A stretch of 64,000 bases of DNA. Origin: an uncultured Desulfovibrio sp. GTDB lineage: Bacteria; Desulfobacterota; Desulfovibrionia; Desulfovibrionales; Desulfovibrionaceae. The stretch is from NCBI GenBank assembly GCA_937926875.1, contig CALBAX010000026.1:37154-101153 (forward strand). Reading direction: 5' to 3'. The notes beneath the pieces are model-generated. The model saw only the letters and a list, made by a program, of their open reading frames with translations, ran no database searches and was not told the DNA's origin. The translations under genes and the position numbers were made by a program. Positions 61,374 to 64,000 of the stretch are shown here, piece by piece; position 1 is the stretch's first letter; every line of letters begins with the position of its first letter.

Positions 61374-63248
61374 TTAAAACTCCCACTTGGCCATGAAGGA
61401 GCCGGTGTAGCCTTCACGGACGCCGGTATAGCCCTGCACGGAAAGGTCGACGGTCAGGGGGGTGTCGGCGGAGGGCGTCCAGCTGAGGCCCAGTTCGCCG
61501 ATGCCGGTATCCCCCTTGAGGGACGGGGCGTCGAGGTCGTAGCCGAGGGAGGTTGCGCGCGCCGTGCCGTCGAATTCATGTTCCCAGGCCGCGCCGACGT
61601 AGGGGCTGATATGTTCGTTGACGGCCCAGGTCAGGCGGCCGCCGAGGCGCAGGCGGTGCGAGTTCACGGCATCGAAATGCAGGGCCTCGCCGGTGGAAAG
61701 GTCGGTATCCGCGCTGTCCTGCCATGTCCAGAAATACTTGGCGTGCAGATCGAGGGACAAGGCGTCCGTGAGGTTCCAGATGTAGCCGAGGCCCGCATGC
61801 AGGCTCACATACGGGGTCGTGGTGTCGAAGTCGGCCCGGCGACCGTCGCCGTCGCGCAGGTCGTCATTGCGGTATTCGTTGTGCAGGCCGCCCGCCCGGC
61901 CCGAGGCCTCGGCGTAGAAATGGCCGGGGCCGCAGTCGTTGAAGTCCATACGCGCCAGCAGGCCCGCGCCCATGTACCACGTGGAGCCGTCCCCGCTCAC
62001 CGAGGCGGCATTGCTGAAACTGTTGTAAGTGCCGGTGGTTGCGCTGCCGAACTCGAAGAACAGGCCGCTGGTGAACTGGCCGAGCACGCTGTCCGCGCCC
62101 CACGCCAGACCGGTGAGCAGGGAAAAGCCGCTCACGTCGATGTGCGAACCGATATTGTAGCGCGACCAGCCGCCGGAAAGCGCGCCAAAGGCCGCCACGC
62201 CCTTGCCGCCCTCGGCCAGCGAGGCTCGCACGGCCTGCCCGGCCGCGTCCATCCCCTTGCCCGCCGCCAGGTCCGCCCCCTGCAGGGCCAGCGCCGTGCC
62301 GCCCAAATGCCCCTCGGACAGAGCCTTGGTCTGGGGGTTGAGGCGAGTATCCGTCACTTGGGCGTAAATGCTGGTGGCGTCCGTCTTCACGTCCAGATCC
62401 GCCGTAAGGGTCACGCCCTGCCGTACATCGGCAAGCTGTTGCGTGACGAGCGTCAGGCCCGTCGTGGTAAGTCCGGCGGCATTGCCGAGAAAGGTAAAGC
62501 GATCCCCCACCTTCACCGCCGGCCCATTGCCCGCAATGCCCTGCATGGCGGCGATAAATGTCGCCTTGCCGCCGGGGGCCATGTTCGTGCCTGTTTCTGC
62601 CGTGAGCGTCAGGCCCGTATCGCCGGGTTTCACTGTGGCGGGCAATTGGAAGGTATACTCTTCAAAATTCTTGATATTTTTGGCCGTCAGGCCGCTGGTT
62701 TGCAGGATCAGATGGTTGCCAGTGATTAGGTCTTTTACGTAGACACCTGCTGAGATTCCGCCGAAAATCTCGCTGCGGCTCAAATCAGGCGCGCCGGAGA
62801 GGATGATCTTGTTGTATGTGGCTGTGGTTTGATCGTTCCCCCTCCCGCCGATGACATTCCCCAACACCGTGCCGCCGCTGATGCTGACCATGTTGTTCAT
62901 GGCGTCGCCAGCATCCGAATATCCGCCGATGACCGCCCCCACCGTGCCGCCGGTCACGGTGACCCTATTATTGTAGGCATCCTTAGAGGAACCAATAATG
63001 AAGCCGCCGTAGACATCGCCCTGAAAGTCGCTGTCAATGAAGACATTACCGTCGGAGCCGGTCTGCGAGCCGATGTACCTGCCGAAGCCGTCATCCGTCC
63101 CGCCGCTGTTTGCCCCTGCGGGCAGGGGCGGCAGGGCGGTCAGGGCGCAGGCAAGGGCAAGGGCAAGGGCGCGCAGGCGGCAGCGGCGCAGCACGGCGCG
63201 GTAGCGTTTGGCAAGGCAGGTGAGGGCGTTGCGGCTTTGTTTCAGCAT
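61374..63248 (-). CDS. Autotransporter (type V secreted) with beta-barrel
   Basis: 624 residues. A long signal peptide with a basic N-terminal extension and hydrophobic core (about 25-45, ending PAGANS) leads into the periplasm. The passenger (about 50-330) is rich in Gly/Asn/Thr/Val and carries short imperfect repeats with VTVTGGTVGAVIGGYSDAG and VSISGGTVLGNVIGGRG, which suggest a beta-helix. The C-terminal autotransporter barrel (about 350-624) ends in the terminal-Phe signature MAKWEF and has ALSLDLHAKYFWTWQ and GLSWTP strands. The ATG at 63248 has GGGAGG 6 nt upstream. A second copy lies upstream (63946 to the end). Likely an adhesin or surface protein by family. Confidence 0.85.
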   Translation of the reverse strand: MLKQSRNALTCLAKRYRAVLRRCRLRALALALACALTALPPLPAGANSGGTDDGFGRYIGSQTGSDGNVFIDSDFQGDVYGGFIIGSSKDAYNNRVTVTGGTVGAVIGGYSDAGDAMNNMVSISGGTVLGNVIGGRGNDQTTATYNKIILSGAPDLSRSEIFGGISAGVYVKDLITGNHLILQTSGLTAKNIKNFEEYTFQLPATVKPGDTGLTLTAETGTNMAPGGKATFIAAMQGIAGNGPAVKVGDRFTFLGNAAGLTTTGLTLVTQQLADVRQGVTLTADLDVKTDATSIYAQVTDTRLNPQTKALSEGHLGGTALALQGADLAAGKGMDAAGQAVRASLAEGGKGVAAFGALSGGWSRYNIGSHIDVSGFSLLTGLAWGADSVLGQFTSGLFFEFGSATTGTYNSFSNAASVSGDGSTWYMGAGLLARMDFNDCGPGHFYAEASGRAGGLHNEYRNDDLRDGDGRRADFDTTTPYVSLHAGLGYIWNLTDALSLDLHAKYFWTWQDSADTDLSTGEALHFDAVNSHRLRLGGRLTWAVNEHISPYVGAAWEHEFDGTARATSLGYDLDAPSLKGDTGIGELGLSWTPSADTPLTVDLSVQGYTGVREGYTGSFMAKWEF

Positions 63249-63609
63249 GGCGAACCTCCCGGAACGGCTGGATGGTGAACGACAAAAAGGCCGCGCCCCA
63301 CACGGGGAACGGCCTGCGGACAGGACAGACGGAAAGGACAAACGCCGAAAGCCGCCCGGCCCGGCATGAGGGGCAGGCGGCAAGCGAGACGGCGGCGCGC
63401 GCCATGCGCGCCCGCGCGGAGAAAAAGGCTAGTGAGGGCAAGAAGCGGGCCGGGTTCCGCTCAGGCCGCAGGGAGCGAAGGAGCGCGACGCAAACGCCCG
63501 CATATGACGGACGGGCAAGACGCGAACGGACACGGCGCGGACAGATACGGCGGCAGACAAACATGGACAGACTCACGGCAGGGCGGAAACAACAAGAGCG
63601 TAATGCTTT

Positions 63610-63638
63610 AACTTATCCCGGCGGTGTGAAAAAATCAA
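63610..63638 (-). promoter_or_regulatory. Weak promoter candidate of the autotransporter gene
   Basis: On the minus strand: TTGATT, a 17-nt spacer and TAAGTT, in an A/T-rich stretch. The leader would be about 355 nt. Evidence is modest. Confidence 0.35.
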
Positions 63639-63827
63639 GGCATTTCATATGGTTGAGTATGCGAACAGTTTTATTTTTTCCATTGTTTTGTCCTTGGATA
63701 ACGGCTTCGGCCACGCATTTGATCGTGGTCGCCTGTCCGGTGCGGGGTCTGTTCTCCCCTTTCCGCATGGCACGGCAGTCAGCAATAACGGAAAGCCCGT
63801 GCGGTACGGCGCCGCAGCAGGGAGGCA

Positions 63828-63925
63828 GTAAAGCGCGCTGGGGAGGGGGTGGGGGGTGTGGGGGGAAGGGGCCCCCCTCACGCCCCCCACGCGCTAGCTG
63901 AGGGGTTCCCCTTCCCCCCACGAAA
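63828..63925 (+). repeat. G-rich element, relative of the dispersed repeat
   Basis: It starts TAAAGCGCGCTGGGGAGGGG and is followed by several G runs and a CCCCTTCCCCCC arm, but lacks the conserved core of copies A-C. Confidence 0.5.
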
Positions 63926-63945
63926 AAAACAACAAAACCGCCCTG

Positions 63946-64000
63946 TTAAAACTCCCACTTGGCCATGAAGGAGCCGGTGTAGCCTTCACGGACGCCGGTA
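63946..64000 (-). CDS. Second autotransporter, 3' end only
   Basis: The last 17 codons plus the stop (TAA at 63946-63948) of a minus-strand gene that starts beyond the window. The 55 nt are identical to the 3' end of the autotransporter at 61374-61428, including the terminal KWEF. This is a tandem paralogue or a recent duplicate; how far the identity continues cannot be seen here. Confidence 0.88.
   Translation of the reverse strand, partial: TGVREGYTGSFMAKWEF

Larger units (their letters stand above)
63249..63945. other. Region between the two autotransporter copies
   Basis: About 700 bp without a convincing gene; open frames are Arg-rich. It holds a possible promoter for the downstream autotransporter (63610-63638) and a long G-rich element at 63828-63925 with the AAAGCGCGCTGGGGAGGGGG edge of the dispersed repeat family. 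Confidence 0.5.

Overview
The window looks like chromosomal DNA of a Desulfovibrio-type sulfate reducer (Desulfovibrionaceae). It is GC-rich with few mobile signatures. It carries the nrfHA nitrite reductase pair next to a sigma-54 two-component system of the kind D. vulgaris calls NrfSR, and it mixes housekeeping, cell-envelope and metal-resistance genes. The genus is inferred from gene content and remembered family resemblance, not from a search. A parA/parB pair with two near-perfect parS sites suggests a location near the chromosome origin.

Layout. 1-14.4 kb: the end of an unknown gene, a tRNA-Arg(CCG), a metal-dependent hydrolase, an acyl-CoA ligase with an unusual repetitive C-terminal tail, rimO, a papain-like cysteine-protease candidate, panC, metK, an NhaC-type antiporter, aroC and recD2. 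14.5-25.7 kb: an acyltransferase; a methyltransferase facing a MoxR ATPase / metallopeptidase-VWA / small-protein operon across a palindrome-covered promoter region; a LysR regulator facing an EamA exporter; ribB under an FMN riboswitch; hsp20; serS. 25.7-31.9 kb: a YajG-like lipoprotein, apt and a glycan block (WbpP-type epimerase, GT4 glycosyltransferase, polyprenyl-phosphate sugar-1-P transferase). 32-35.3 kb: a CadR/CadA-type Cd/Zn/Pb efflux pair with a clear MerR operator. 35.5-43.3 kb: mutL abutting a 302-bp tandem duplication, an EamA transporter, a DegT aminotransferase, a GtrA-GT2 fusion and a small protein. 43.4-50.8 kb: nrfR, nrfS, nrfH, nrfA and an NlpC/P60 lipoprotein, with sigma-54 promoters before nrfH and before the NlpC gene. 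51.3-58.1 kb: a DsbA-like protein with a response regulator, parS-parA, a zinc-ribbon gene, parB, rsmB and a DUF116 gene. 58.6-61 kb: csoR and a P-type ATPase with a CsoR-like operator. 61.4 kb to the end: an autotransporter and the 3' end of a second, tandem copy.

The most unusual items are: (i) a dispersed intergenic repeat family of about 140-155 bp (three full copies, with G-rich inverted ends and compensating stem changes) plus short hairpin relatives; (ii) the acyl-CoA ligase fused to about 175 residues of 11/7-residue amphipathic repeats; (iii) the exact 302-bp tandem duplication with 6-bp junction homology at the mutL start; (iv) the nrf locus, with a haem-c-bearing hybrid kinase, a perfect -24/-12 promoter and a second sigma-54 promoter downstream; (v) the tandem autotransporters. 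No CRISPR array, insertion sequence or prophage was seen.
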